64,000 nt of DNA from Ailurus styani (lineage: Eukaryota > Chordata > Mammalia > Carnivora > Ailuridae), in NCBI GenBank assembly GCA_002007465.1, contig LNAC01000781.1, positions 387,383 to 451,382 on the forward strand. The letters run 5' to 3'. The notes under the pieces were generated by a model. That model was not told the DNA's origin. It made no database searches and saw nothing but the letters and a program-made list of their open reading frames with translations. The position numbers and the translations under genes are program-made. This document shows positions 11,583 to 23,160 of this stretch, piece after piece. How positions within the stretch are numbered: position 1 is the stretch's first letter; each line of letters opens with the position of its first letter.

Positions 11583-12076
11583 CTGTTAGTTTTTAGATCT
11601 GTGGTAACAAAGTGCCATGAAAGATAGCTTTATGCAAAAGAAATTTATTTCTTCATAGCTCTAGAGCCCAGAATTCTAAAATCAAAATGACACAGGCCTA
11701 TACTTCCTCTAAAGACTCTAGAGAATAATCATTCCTCACCTCTTGCTAGCTTTTGGTAGTTGCTGGCAGCCCTTTGTGTTTCCTGGTTTGCAACCGTTTC
11801 ACTTCCAATATCTGCTTCTGGTGTTACATGGCATTCTCCTGTGTTTCCTCTGTCTCCCCATGACAACTTTCCCTCTGTGTCTGTTTGTGTGCCCAAATTT
11901 CCCTTATCTAATAAGGACACCATTTACTTCATTAAGGCCCATCCTGATCCAGTAAGACTTCATTTTAACATGATTACATCAACAAAGGCCTTATTTCCAA
12001 ATAAAACTATATTCACAGGTATTGGGGTTAGGACCTAAATATGTCATCTGGAGAGACACAGTTCAACCCACAATCA
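11583..12076 (-). mobile_element. MLT1-type MaLR LTR, antisense, inside L1M
   Basis: Antisense MaLR LTR. The AGAAATTTATTTCTTCATAG block near the left end is the reverse of the polyadenylation region. The right part has AAGGCC...CAAATAAAACTATATTCACAGG and ends GGACC...ACACAGTTCAACCCACAATCA. L1M sequence resumes on the right, so the LTR inserted into the L1. It is an ancient non-coding relic. Confidence 0.85.
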
Positions 12077-13808
12077 ATATGATATGCCTAAGTGTGGGTT
12101 TCTCTCAGCATTTATTTCCCTTGGTGTGCTCCGAGCTTCCTAGATCTGTGGTTTTGTGTCTGTCATTAGTTTTTGGAAACTTCTCAGCTATTTTTCCTTC
12201 AAATATCTCTTCTGTTCCTTCCTCCATGTCATTTACTTTAGGTATTCAAATTGTGTGTATGTAACAACTTTTAATTTGTTCCATATACCCATAGTTCTTA
12301 GATAACCTGTTATTCTTTTTTTCATTATTATTTTTTTTTTCTCTGAGAATTTTAGTTTGGAAAGTCTCTCCTCAATTACCTTCAAGCTCATTGATTCTTT
12401 CTCGGCTATGGTTGGTCTACTGAGGAGCCCATCAAAGGCATTCTTTATTACTATTTTTGATTTTTAGCATTTCTTCATGAATTCCTATGTCCCTGCTTAT
12501 ATTGCCCATCTGATCTTGCATACTATCTATTTTTCCATTAAAGCCTTTAACATAACAATTATAGATATTTTACATTTCCTGTCTAATAATTCTAACATCT
12601 GTGCTATGTATTTGAGTGACTCTGATGATTGCTTTGTCTCTTTAGTCTGTGTTTTTTCTTGTCTTTTGTCATGCCTTCTAAGTTTTTGTTAAAAGTAGGA
12701 AATATTGTATTAGGTCAAAAAAACTGAGGTGAATAAGCCTTTACCAAAAGGATTTATGTTTATCTGGCTTGGAGTTGGACTGGGTTTAATATTTGTTGTG
12801 ATTATAGGTACCAGAGGCTCCAAACTTATCTAGTTTCTTTGCTTTTATCTCCTCTTTTGGCTTTATCACTTTTCTTTGTATAGTACCTTGGAAAATGTCT
12901 TTGTCTCACTTGTCAGCTGTAATCCACTGTTCTTCTACTAGAGTCTTAGTGTGGCAGTAGGTTGTAAGGGACAATGTGTGTTCAATAATCTTCTAGGTAA
13001 ATTAATATTTTAGGGGGCTTTCCACTCATGCCTGTGTCTTTTGCATGTATGTCTGTCCTGCGTTCAGTGGTATAACTTTAATCTTTTCTCTGGATCCTGT
13101 TTTTTTCCTTATCTGCAAATTTTCTTGGAGCCTAGTTTCCTGTTTATTCTATATTCTTAACTTAGGAAAGACTGGAAGACTGGAGGGGATTGAAGAGAGG
13201 AGGAGTTCCCTTTTTTCAACTGATATAAAATTTTAGAATTATACCCTCCTGAAGTCTTTTCCCTTTAAAAATAGGCCCTTTTTTTGGAGAAGGCAGTAGA
13301 TGTGTTTGCCAACGCTTACTTTTCCCCTCCTCCTTCCAGGAACTCCAGGGATTATTTCACAAATGTTCACCATAACAACCTGATTGAACTCTCAGTTCAC
13401 AACCCAGTATGGTTGATTATTCTATTACTACTGAGATAAGACACTCTTGAGTAATCTACCCCAGGTTCCATGGATATAGGTTTTCCATTCTGGCTAATGG
13501 AAACAAGTACTTTCTCTCTGAATGTCCCATAAATTCTAGTGTTATGTTCTCTGTGGACTCTTGGCTTTTTCGGCCCCATAAATCCTGGCTTTACTCTTCT
13601 ATTACACTGCTTACAAATACTCTCAAAACAATTATAAGGGCAATCTTAACCCACACCTCATTTGTTTTCCATCTTTCAGGGATCACTATCCTTTGTTTGT
13701 TGTCCTGAGTCTTGAAAATTTTTGCTTCATGTATTTTCCTGGTTTTTAATTATTTCAGGTAGGAGAGTAAATAGGATCCTTTTTACATTATGTTGGTTGG
13801 AAGCAGTA
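12077..13808 (-). mobile_element. L1M, antisense: ORF1 side and 5'UTR
   Basis: Colinear continuation of the L1 at 7961. Antisense blocks such as GGTCTACTGAGGAGCCCATC, TTGCCCATCTGATCTTGCAT and the terminal TTGGTTGGAAGCAGTAATC match old L1 5' regions. Together the two parts give about 5.35 kb of one element, a nearly full-length but decayed copy. Confidence 0.75.
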
Positions 13809-14845
13809 ATCACTCTATTGCTTTTTAATATGATATTTAAGAGTCTTGTTCATATTGATATTCATTATCAAACAAAATAAAATCCTGTTTTCAAGAGTAA
13901 TTTCAAATTTATGTCAAATTGAAATATTTTTACTTGTACTCATTCCATTAGATTTCTTTTACAAGCTTCTCAAGCTACCACTGGATAATACCATTCAGGT
14001 AGGCTCAGGACTAAGGTGAGGGTAGTGAAGCATCTAGAGTGCAAAATTTAATAATGTACTTAGTCTTAGGGTAATCCAAATCCCTAAACTTGGAAGTTAA
14101 TGCCTTTTTAAGGGTGGATGTGGGAGAATGAATTCTGTTATCATTTCTGATTATGCAAACATACAATAAATACCTATTCACTAGACATTCCAAAAGTGCT
14201 GAAGTACCATATGTAGGTCCCATATAGTGTTCTGTTTTTAAGTGAAAATTGGGTATATTATTTTTCCAAAATTATGACCTGCACAAGTGAAGAAATATGC
14301 TTTATTTAATCTCTACAAATTCAGGTTAAGAATTTTCCAGCATCTTAAGATTGTTGTTTTTTAAAATTATTGTTGTTATTGGTACTTATTATTTTATTCA
14401 AGCATGCAGTTACAGTAGGGAGATGGAGAATAGATTTAATACTTGGGGTAGGCAACTTCATCTTCCACTCCCTTCAAAATAAAGGAATGCCTGAACCTAA
14501 CTGACCTGGGCTTGGTGTGATGTAACTTGGGATGAACTGTAGGCTTTCCATGCACTGAATATGCTTGATGTTGGGAATTGTATTATTAGACTACTGTCCG
14601 GTACAATAAACATCTCTGAGAGTATGAGTCAGGGCCTCTAAAAGGAGCTAATTCTGGAAGAAATTATCTATCTTGTTTTTTCTTTAATTCCAAAGATTTC
14701 GGAAGTAACATGTTAAATATCAAAAATAAAAAACATGTAATGTATAGAATTAGAGAGTAACTTTACAGCATTTTTAAGCAATACCTAAGTAATAAGTGTC
14801 ACTTCCATAAGGTTGGAATCAGTGTACCCAATAAGGAATATGAAT
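13809..14845. other. Unassigned non-coding sequence
   Basis: About 1 kb without a repeat I can name or a credible coding frame. A short stretch around 14010-14060 (ACTAAGGTGAGGGTAGTGAAG) looks vaguely like an old dispersed repeat. Confidence 0.4.
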
Positions 14846-15545
14846 GTTTTCATCAAATAGTTCCTACTCTGAGGTGCACACTCAGCCAGGCTCTAGGTGT
14901 CCAACAATGTGTAACAGAGACACTGTTGATGCCTCATGGAGTTTACAGTCTGTTACAGAAGAGAGATCCAAAAAAACCAAAAAAACAAAAAAACACCACA
15001 ATAAATGCAAACATATTGGTATATTGTGCTATGCAAGAGATGCAGCTACTATGATGAGAGCTGGAAATAGAGACTTTTTAAACAGGCCAGAGCAAGTGAC
15101 CCTAGGTAGTGATACTTGACATGGAATCTAATACGAGTAGGAGTTACCTAGGCAAAATAAACGTGAAAGAGAATTAAGTGACTAGAGGGAGTAAAGAGGG
15201 TCTAAAGGACTGAAAGGAGACTGGTATATCTCAAGTGAAAAGAAAAAGAAGGAATGTGGGGGCAATATGGCTTTGTTGATACCCGTGGGCTGAACTATAT
15301 GAAAACCTCTTGGTCAAGTTATTTTAAGAACAATGGAAAACCAATAAAAGACTTTAGACAGGGTATAAAAATGATCATATTTGCATTTCAAAAACTTTGC
15401 CCTGGCTGTGCTGTGAAGAACAGACTGAAAGTGTGCCAGGGTGGATGTCTGGAGATCATTGAGGGAACGATTGAAGTATCCATGTCAGACATAATGTGAA
15501 CTTGAATTTTAGTGGTGGTGAAACTAGTTAAATGTAGACTTAGGA
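14846..15545 (-). mobile_element. L2 3' region, antisense
   Basis: Antisense L2: diverged AGCCAGGCTCTAGGTG, CCTCATGGAGTTTACAGTC, a body with AAAGACTTTAGACAGGGTAT and AAACTTTGCCCTGGCTGTGCTGTGAAG, and GAGGGAACGATTGAAGTATC. An A-rich expansion sits at about 14967-14997. It covers the same consensus stretch as the L2 at 5855-7655. Confidence 0.78.
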
Positions 15546-15869
15546 AATGTTTTAAAGACAAAATTGATATTTTTACTTATTTTTGTCTTTGTAAGTTAGT
15601 CAAGCTGTTGACAGAAGACTTGCACATATAATTTAACCCCTATAGGGTGAATCTTTGTAGGCATATGTATTTCCCAGAATGTCTTGCTTTCGGTACTTCA
15701 TGGGGCATGAGGATTTTATGGATGAAATTTGGGACAAATATGAAGTGTATATCATAAGAAATTCATGTGTATTTTGGGAGACATACCAAAAAAGACATGG
15801 AAAGAGGTAGATGGGAGAATGAACAAAAGACATTTTGTGATGTGGTTTAAAAAAAAATTAAAAAGCAGG
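15546..15869. other. Unassigned non-coding sequence
   Basis: No recognisable element. An open frame on the minus strand here is short and composition-like. Confidence 0.4.
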
Positions 15870-15990
15870 GGATTTAAATCCAGAGGACTCAGGATCAAGT
15901 TGTTCCTCCTACCGCATTATGGCTCCTAGGTGGGGAACAAGTCACTTAATGCCTGGATCTTAATTCACTAGTACCATAGAACAGAGATTC
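15870..15990 (+). mobile_element. MIR-like fragment
   Basis: GGATTTAAATCCAGAGGACTC...GAACAAGTCACTTAATGCC follows the order of the MIR core (pre-core, then the CAAGTCACTTAA block), but it is diverged. Confidence 0.5.
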
Positions 15991-16072
15991 AAGATATGAA
16001 GTCTGTGAGTCTGGGATCAATTTCGTTCCCCAGTAACGTTTAGCTAATGGAAATCCATGGAAGAAATCTTTA

Positions 16073-16283
16073 TTTATTTATTTATTTTTAAAGATTTTAT
16101 TTATTTATTTGACACAGAGAGAGATCAGATCACAAGTAGGCAGAGAGGCAGGCAGAGAGAGAGAGGAGGAAGCAGGCTCCCTGCTGAGCAGAGAGCAGGA
16201 TGCGGGCCTGGATCCCAGGACGCTGAGATCATGACCTGAGCTGAAGGCAGAGGCTTTAACCCACTGAGCCACCCAGGTGCCCA
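16073..16283 (-). mobile_element. SINEC, antisense
   Basis: Complete antisense copy with a perfect 14-bp target-site duplication, GGAAGAAATCTTTA, at 16059-16072 and 16284-16297. Confidence 0.97.
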
Positions 16284-16507
16284 GGAAGAAATCTTTAAAT
16301 CTATTTATTGTGAAAATTGATAAAGACATTATGTTAATCTTAGCAAATTGTCTGTCTTGTCTAATTTAAAATTGGTGAGCAGTTGAGTGCAAACTTTTAA
16401 GGAAAGTTATTTTTTATTTGCTTAATGCTTTTAAGGAAAGATTTAACTAGTCCAAATTGGTATAGACATTAGTGTTTTTAGAGCATAAGGTTTAAGAATA
16501 CAGGTTC

Positions 16508-16670
16508 AGAATACGTGATGGGGATTAAGAAGTGCACTTGTGACGAGCACCAGGTGTTGTCATCACAACATGTACGGGTTGTACGTAAGGGTTGCATCAC
16601 AAAATTTTACACTTGAAACTAATATTACATTGTATGTTAACTAACTGGAATTTAAATAAAAACAAACAAA
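16508..16670 (+). mobile_element. Carnivoran L1 3' end, heavily 5'-truncated
   Basis: About 160 bases of L1 3'UTR with GTGATGGGGATTAAGAAGTG, GAGCACCAGGTGTTGTCATC and a terminal ACTGGAATTTAAATAAAAAC. The target-site duplication AATACAGGTTC at 16497-16507 and 16671-16681 confirms an independent insertion. Confidence 0.92.
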
Positions 16671-16689
16671 AATACAGGTTCCGAAAAAA

Positions 16690-16858
16690 GCATCTTTTGT
16701 TTTAAGTTCCATATTACTACTTCCCAACTAAATGACTTTGGAAGAAATACTTAAACTCTCTTGGCCTCAGTTAACTCATCTATAAAATGAGTAAAATAAT
16801 ACCACCTCATATGGTTGTTTAAAAATTTAATGAGTTAATAGATATAAAAACACTGAAA
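16690..16858 (+). mobile_element. MIR
   Basis: AATGACTTTGGAAG...CTTAAACTCTCTTGGCCTCAG...CTCATCTATAAAATGAGTAAAATAATACC...ATGAGTTAATAGATATAAAA follows the MIR core and tail in order. Confidence 0.85.
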
Positions 16859-16900
16859 AGACTATATATATATGTATATGTATATATATGTATATATGAC
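16859..16900. repeat. (TA/TG)n tract
   Basis: Imperfect TATATATGTATATG units. Probably grown from the MIR tail. Confidence 0.85.
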
Positions 16901-17776
16901 CCAATTAACATTTACTCTTACTTTTGTTATTGTTCTTGGTTATTTGTAAAATTGATACAATATACACATTCATAGATATAGTGAGGTTTAACTCTTGTCA
17001 TGTGTTTTCAATCTCCAAAACACTAGTAGTTCCATAGTGGGACATAACTGTGTTTCTCCTGAAATAGACATTCCTCGAATGTATATTCTTAGAAATGGTG
17101 TTAATGATGATAGCCTAAGCTATATATCAAGACGTAACATGCTACGTGTTTACTAGTCAGCAAGAATTCCTATGTGTATCATTGTTAATATCCAACCTGT
17201 AATTTATTCTGTTGCCTGACCCTTTAAAATTGGTTTGCTTAGTTTTGCTGGGATCTCTTAAAAAATAATCACCCCTTATTCACTCTGGAAGTATAAAAGT
17301 TACTTGTGAATTCCCTTACTAAATTTGTCTCATTCCAAAAATAGCTGAATAATTTCAGTTGAATATTTTTTATTTCTGAATGAGCATTTCTACCTCAGTT
17401 ATTTAATATAAACAGTGAAATTGTCTAGCTACATCTTTGTTATAAGCCACTGTGAAAGATATAGAAGACATCTAGTTTTTAAAAAATTATATTTGAGACA
17501 GATATTAGTTTTAAATAAACATGTCAAAGAAAAAGATATGCATAATTTGAGAAAAACATTCTGGGTATAAAGAATATTGTACTTATGAGTATTCATAAAA
17601 ATTGGGAGCTAGATATGAGAAAAAAATTAATGGGAAAAGACTGTGAGTAAGGAGTACTTTATAAATTAAAAATTGCAAATGAGAGACCAAACAATGCCAA
17701 TAGTTAAGATACATTCTTGGGAACATCTCCTAATACAAATTTGCCATCTCTAACCCTAACTTGGTGTACTTTTAGA
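16901..17776. other. Unassigned non-coding sequence
   Basis: About 880 bases of AT-rich sequence with no repeat, RNA gene or coding frame that I can support. Confidence 0.4.
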
Positions 17777-17950
17777 ATTTTTTTTTAGATTTTATTTATT
17801 TATTTGAGAGAGAGAGGGAGAAAGAGAGAGAAAGCATGAGCCAGGTGAGGGGCAGAGAAACTCCACTGAGCTGGGAGCTGGATGCCGGACTCAATCCCAG
17901 GACTCTGGGATCATGACCTGAGCAGAAAGCAAAAGCTTAACAGGCACCCT
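17777..17950 (-). mobile_element. SINEC, antisense, old, head deleted internally
   Basis: Antisense tail, GA-rich middle and TCCCAGGACTCTGGGATCAT are clear. The segment between CAAAAGCTTAAC and AGGCACCCT is shortened relative to other copies. Confidence 0.92.
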
Positions 17951-17956
17951 GTTTGA

Positions 17957-18152
17957 TTGTTTTTTAAGATTTATTTATTTATTTGAGAGAGAGAGAGAGA
18001 GAGTTAGAGGGTGGGGGATAGAGGGAGACAGAGAGGGAGAGAATCTCAAGCAGACTCTCTCTGAGCATGGAGCCCAAATCACGACCTGAGATCATGACCT
18101 GAGCCAAAATCAGGAGTCAGGTGCTTAACCAACTGAACCACCCAAGCTACCC
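17957..18152 (-). mobile_element. SINEC, antisense, old, adjacent copy
   Basis: A second antisense SINEC directly abutting the previous one, with its own TTTTTTAAGATTTATTTATT tail. It carries GTGCTTAACCAACTGAACCA instead of the CCACTGAGCC form, so it belongs to an older subfamily. Confidence 0.92.
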
Positions 18153-18494
18153 TAAAATTTACTTTGTAAGTGATACATGATTATCTATGTTACAAATTCC
18201 GATACATTTATATTCTATTATCTGTGAGTATAACTAATTTCACACATCAGAGATGTATATATATTTCTGAGTCTAAATTTTTAAAAAGTGTGCTTACAGA
18301 AAGCAAAAAAAAAGTCCAATATATTTATTACTAAACACTATAGCATTAACATGAACCTGATTTCAGAAGATATTTTGTTATGCTTCTCTTGACTTTTGCA
18401 AACTGACTGATTCAAAAATTGTTCAATGCTATTTTTGAATTTTATACAGCAAAGAATGAAACTCTTTCAAGGTCATTGCCAATTTAAGATTAGT
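18153..18494. other. Unassigned non-coding sequence
   Basis: AT-rich spacer. Nothing recognisable. Confidence 0.4.
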
Positions 18495-19075
18495 TGAGTA
18501 TCTATTGCTGCAAAATAAACCATCCCAAAGTTTAGAGGCATAAAACACGAATCATTTTATTATACATATAGCTTTGGGAGTCAGAAACTTGGATTGGACA
18601 CAGTTTGGATAACTTGTCTCTGTTCCATGATGTCTAGGATCTCAGATGAGAAGCTTTAAAATGGTTGTAGGTAACTTGAACTGCTGGGGACTAGAATCAT
18701 ATATATGTATTTTCAATCGATTATCTCATGCCAGGGTTGGGATGACTCAAATTTGGGTTTAGTTGGAACTGTCAACCAGAATGTCCATGTGGTCTTTTTG
18801 TGAACATGAGCTTTCTCATGGCATCGCCTCAAGCTAATATGATACCTTTCATGATGACACAGGGCTCTAAGAAAGAGTGTTTCAGATAACAAGACGAAAC
18901 TGTACAGCCTTTTATGAGCTAGTTTTAGAATCACTTGCCATCATTTGCACCACATTCTACTAGTTGAAGCAGTCATTAGCTTGCCCATATTCAAGGAGAG
19001 GTGACATAGACCCTAGAGCATGATGGAATAAGTGTCAAAGATTTTGTGACCACGTTTCAAAACTGCTACAGACAC
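18495..19075 (-). mobile_element. MaLR/MLT1-like LTR, antisense
   Basis: Antisense LTR: GTTGAGTATCTATTGCTGCA...AAACCATCCCAAAGTTTAGAGGCATAAAAC on the left, CCTTTTATGAGCTAGTTTTAGAATCACTTGCCATCA in the middle, and CACATTCTACTAGTTGAAGC...AAGGAGAGGTGACATAGACCC on the right. This order is typical of old mammalian MaLR LTRs; I cannot fix the subfamily. Non-coding relic. Confidence 0.72.
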
Positions 19076-20346
19076 GAATAGTAGTAACACTGAAAGGCTA
19101 TCCTCACCACTTTTGAGATGTGGTACATTTGAAACAGGTGAAACTCTCAGAAACTTTTAGAATTTAGATTTTGATTTACTCAAAGATTCAGTTCCATCCA
19201 TTCTAAATCCAAGTTCATCCCCTTTGAATTGCCAATGTTCACGACCCTCTCAACCCTCTTAGCAAAATTGCTGCCAGTAGTCTTACAGATGTATACAAGT
19301 ATACATTTTAATCTAAATAATTCAAAGTGTAGAATATTAAATAACGATTAGTCTCTTCAATTATGTGCTATACCTAATACTTAAAGGATACAATCTACAT
19401 TTAAAATATCACTTGGTCAACAGAAATTTCTGAATATGTCTTGTGAAGAGCATTTTTCACTTAATACAGATTTCTGTATCCAAGTCAGTAAAATAGTATT
19501 TAAACTGTCATACTCTCTTTTCATGTGTTTTGGAACCTAGAAATATTCTCTTTTGGAGAACTGGACATTGCAAAGGTATTTTTAAAATGAATTCCACATA
19601 TATATATAAAACTGATGAAATACTGGAATGCAACATGTTAATGGAATGAATGAAAACATAAGAGCAATGTATTTCACATGGGTAAGTCTTTTAAAGATAC
19701 TACATCTAAGATGGAACTTCATACTTTAAGAAGAATATAAAGAAATTGGAGAGTATAAGAAGTCAACCAAACTGATGATTCAGAAAAATAACATTTTTAA
19801 ACTTTTAAATTATGTAGAATATTTTACTTTAAATAATCTTATATTTCTATATTTGCTGTATTCAAACCATTTTAATATGTGAAATATCACACTGGATTTT
19901 TACAAAATCACCAAGATTTCTTAAATAAGGGAAATGAAATCAGACAATGCAGCCAATTAGTGGAAGAGTCAGGAGAAGAATTTTACATAAGATCACACGA
20001 CATTGACTTCTCTCTGAAGATTAAATCATTATGATTCCTTTAAGGATTCAGAAAAATTGTGTTTGCACCATAAGCTTTTGTGTTTGCATATGTAAACTAA
20101 TAGCTTGAGACTCAAAAAAGTATAAATCACTTATAATATCTCTGAACATAGACTTCTAAAAGAAGGCTTGCATGAGATTTTTATTAAGCTGTGCTTCTTC
20201 CTGAAAATTGATTTAAATGAAAGTGATGAAACAAAATAGCATTGATTTACAAGGACAAAGGAAAAGGATATAGATGTAACAACAAATATGGCATATCAAT
20301 TAAATTTCTAGAAGTGAGAAAATGGATGGGAAGTGGTGATTGATTT
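19076..20346. other. Unassigned sequence, possible MIR trace
   Basis: About 1.27 kb mostly without recognisable repeats. 19915-20010 (CCAATTAGTGGAAGAGTCAGG...AAGATCACACGAC) is a weak antisense MIR candidate. Confidence 0.35.
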
Positions 20347-20361
20347 AGAAAACTAGGTAAA

Positions 20362-20565
20362 AGGGCACCTGGGTGGCTGGAAGGCTCTGCCTTCGGCTTA
20401 GGTCATGATCTCAGGGTCCTGGGATCAAGTCCCGCATTTGGCTCTCTGCTCAGTGGGGAGCCTGCTTCCCTCTCTCTCTCTCTCTCTGCCTGCCTCTCTG
20501 TCTACTTGTGATATCTCTTTCTCTCTGTGTCAAATAAATAAATAAAATCTTTAAAAAAAAAGAAA
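20362..20565 (+). mobile_element. SINEC
   Basis: GGGCACCTGGGTGG head lacking part of the box A region (GGCTGGAAGGCTCTGCC), long CT repeat, standard tail. Target-site duplication AGAAAACTAGGTAAA at 20347-20361 and 20566-20580, with two differences. Confidence 0.95.
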
Positions 20566-20784
20566 AGAAAACTGGGGAAACATATAACTGAGTTCTGCAA
20601 GGAAGAAGTCAATAAGTAAGGTTTTCTTGTCACAGAATCCACTAAGGCATAAGGTTTAAAGGCACCAGGTACCTCTGGAGAAGGGATGTTGGCCAGTATG
20701 GAAGACTATAAGAGATAGCTAGACCCTCTGAAATTTCCCCTGTTTGAAGAAACAGGTAAATTCCCTGACTAATCCTGGCAAATA

Positions 20785-20815
20785 TGTATACACACACACA
20801 CACACACACATATAC

Positions 20816-20853
<38 letters not shown>

Positions 20854-20862
20854 CATATATAT
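20785..20862. repeat. Compound microsatellite (CA)n-(TA)n
   Basis: About 10 CA units (20791-20810) and then about 15 TA units (20823-20852), with mixed TATG units between. Likely length-polymorphic. Confidence 0.95.
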
Positions 20863-21224
20863 AACTAGACAGTCTCTGTATTCAGAAATAAAATAAACTC
20901 AGAAATAAAAACTAAAAGTAGGCATAAAGTACTGTTCTTTAAAAGATGATATTGGATGATAAAAAGTCAATATAAAAATCCCTTCCACCTCTGGATTCTC
21001 AAAAGCCCTCATTGCGTTGCCCTGTGGGAATTGAAGCTCGGGAAAAGAGCACAGGAAAATGATCATCTGGCTACTGTTTTGCTGTAATAAACTGTCCCTT
21101 TTCTCTGACTCATTAGTTGTGTGTTTTCTGCCACAATCCATGAAAATGAAACATGCTAATATGTTACCTTGCAATGAGGGGAAAATACCAGCCTCTTCAG
21201 AGTTCTTGCAATCACCAATTATAA
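20863..21224. other. Unassigned non-coding sequence
   Basis: A minus-strand open frame spans part of this stretch and continues to about 21273. Its translation shows no domain I recognise, and it overlaps a MIR-like trace. Confidence 0.4.
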
Positions 21225-21312
21225 ACCAGGGAAGGAAGTTTAGTGAGGTTAGAAGATCTGCGTAAGGCCACACAACTAATAAGAAGGAAGTCTTGCCTAT
21301 GAACTATCTATG
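21225..21312 (-). mobile_element. MIR, antisense
   Basis: AAGTTTAGTGAGGTTAGAAG...CGTAAGGCCACACAACTAATAAG is the antisense MIR core block (TTAAGTAACTTGCCCAAGGTCACACAGC region), diverged. Confidence 0.6.
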
Positions 21313-22066
21313 TTACCCCAACTTCAAGAACAGATAATGTTATTTGAGTTAATGCTTTTGAGAAGAGAAACCTCCATGTAGAAAGAACTGAGGGGCAGGG
21401 GATTATGTGTTTATCACTTTCACATGGGATATATCAAATTTTCAGTGGCATGGCTCTTAAGAATTACCTGTAAATTCTTCAGAAGGGTAAGATTTACTTT
21501 CCTTTAAAGGAAGTGAAACTCTAAGAATGGTATTCTTTAAAATCAGCAATGATTCCTTGAGCTGTAAATTTTTCCTAAGTATCATTACAGTATGTCCCTT
21601 CTTTTGAGAAATTTCTGGATGGCATCAGTCATAACAATGAGGTATTAAAGCAATGTGATACTAAGGAACACTGATCTTCATGACCCTTAGCTTCATAACA
21701 GGAGTGGCAAGTGTTTAGGCCAAAGAGACAATAAAAATCAAACTGAAAAAACCATAATGTAATTTCAAACATGTGAAGCTGCTGCTGCTGACTAATAGTT
21801 AGCCTTGACCAGCATCTGTCTTTCCCACTTCTTCTGATTGCCTTCCAACTATGAGAACCACAGGAATTGACTCCAGGCAAATAAAGTACTGGACATATGA
21901 TGGTAATCTTTGCCACAAAATAAATGAGCTGTCTGGAAAACTTCAACTTCAGAAGGAGACTTTCACTTTTTGTTAATACAGTATAATCTTTTCCTGAGAT
22001 ACCTGCTAAGTAAAGCTCAGAGCTCATAGTGGATGAAAAAGAGTTGTATAGTGGGTGAAAAAGTGA

Positions 22067-22068
<2 letters not shown>
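21313..22068. other. Unassigned non-coding sequence
   Basis: No named element. The 184-codon minus-strand frame here (21629-22183) owes much of its length to the TA microsatellite. Confidence 0.4.

Positions 22069-22124
<56 letters not shown>
22069..22124. repeat. Pure (AT)n microsatellite
   Basis: About 28 uninterrupted AT units. Self-complementary and therefore cruciform-prone. It is the longest perfect dinucleotide tract in the window. Confidence 0.98.
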
Positions 22125-22126
<2 letters not shown>

Positions 22127-22569
22127 TAGAAAACAAAAAATCACATGTACCTTAATACATTTTTTTTCTTTCAAGCTCAACACAGTGCTAAAGAAAGAAG
22201 TTTAGCTATTAAAAAAATTTTTATCAATGAAAATTCAGATCTATCTTGGAACTACAAATTCTACCATTTCTCCTGGTTTCTCAGAGCATTCAAGGGAGTC
22301 CAGCAGCCACAAAGCTTTGGGAGAAGCAGAACAGTGATACTATCTTGCTAATTCCTCTTCAGTAATAGTCTCAATTCCCAACTCTGTTTACAGACACAAA
22401 AACTGAGTCTTCCAGACATTTAGGTGATAAGACATACAATTATGTGGCATACTCCAAAGTCAAACCAGTAGGCCCTAAACTCTAAACTGCAGCATTCCTA
22501 TTTTTTTTTCTGGCTTCCCATTGGCAAATGCCATATGGGGGATGAGGACAAAAAAAATACTAAAATGTA
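22125..22569. other. Unassigned sequence, weak antisense MIR trace
   Basis: 22395-22500 (AAACTGAGTCTTCCAGAC...ACTCCAAAGTCAAACCAG) may be an antisense MIR. Otherwise nothing is recognisable. Confidence 0.35.
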
Positions 22570-22774
22570 GGGGTGCCTGACTAGTTCAGTTGGTTAAACA
22601 TCCAACTCTTGGTTTTGGCTCACATCATGATCTCAGGATCGTGGGATTGAGCCCCATCTCTGGCTCTGTGCTCAGCACACAGTGTGCTTGAGAGATCCTC
22701 TCTCTCCTTCTCCCCCTACCCCTGTTCATTCTGTCTCTCTCTCTCACAAATAAATAAAATAAATAAATTTTTTT
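22570..22774 (+). mobile_element. SINEC, older subfamily
   Basis: GGGGTGCCTGACTAGTTCAG...GGTTAAACATCCAACTCTTG head, unlike the young GGGTTAAAGCCTC type. Tail CAAATAAATAAAATAAAT. Approximate target-site duplication AATACTAAAATGTA / AGTACTAAAAAGTA on the two sides. Confidence 0.94.
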
Positions 22775-23019
22775 AAAAGTACTAAAAAGTAACAAACAAT
22801 ATCAAAACCCATGTTTTCCTTATTTTGAAGTTTTCCATTGTCAGCCCTACACAATCTCAAAGAATCAAAAGAATAATAAAAGATAAATTGAAATTACAGA
22901 TTATTTAAGAGAAAATTAGGACAAAATCAAACTTCAATATGACAGTTTTAGTTGTTCTTTAATAATTCCTTTCAAACAGGAAGAGCACTGTGAAAATGAC
23001 TGTAAGAATAATGTCACTA

Positions 23020-23160
23020 CATACCCATTAGTATATAAGCTAAGATCCTAAGAAGTGTATTTAGGTTATTTACTGGTATATCCTCAGGGCATGGACTGAT
23101 GTTGGCTATCTATTAATTATTAATAGACATAAGTTAAATATGTGAATAAATGAAAGTGAT
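23020..23160 (+). mobile_element. L2 3' end
   Basis: Sense L2 3' end: CCATTAGTATATAAGC...TGGTATATCCTCAGGGCATGG...AATATGTGAATAAATGAAAG keeps the order of the L2 terminal region, diverged. Confidence 0.58.

Noticed and set aside
20899..21273. 124-codon minus-strand open frame
   Set aside because: It overlaps an antisense MIR trace, and no protein similarity is recognised.
21629..22183. 184-codon minus-strand open frame
   Set aside because: Its N-terminal part is an Ile-Tyr repeat read from the (AT)n microsatellite. The rest has no recognisable domain and lies in AT-rich sequence.
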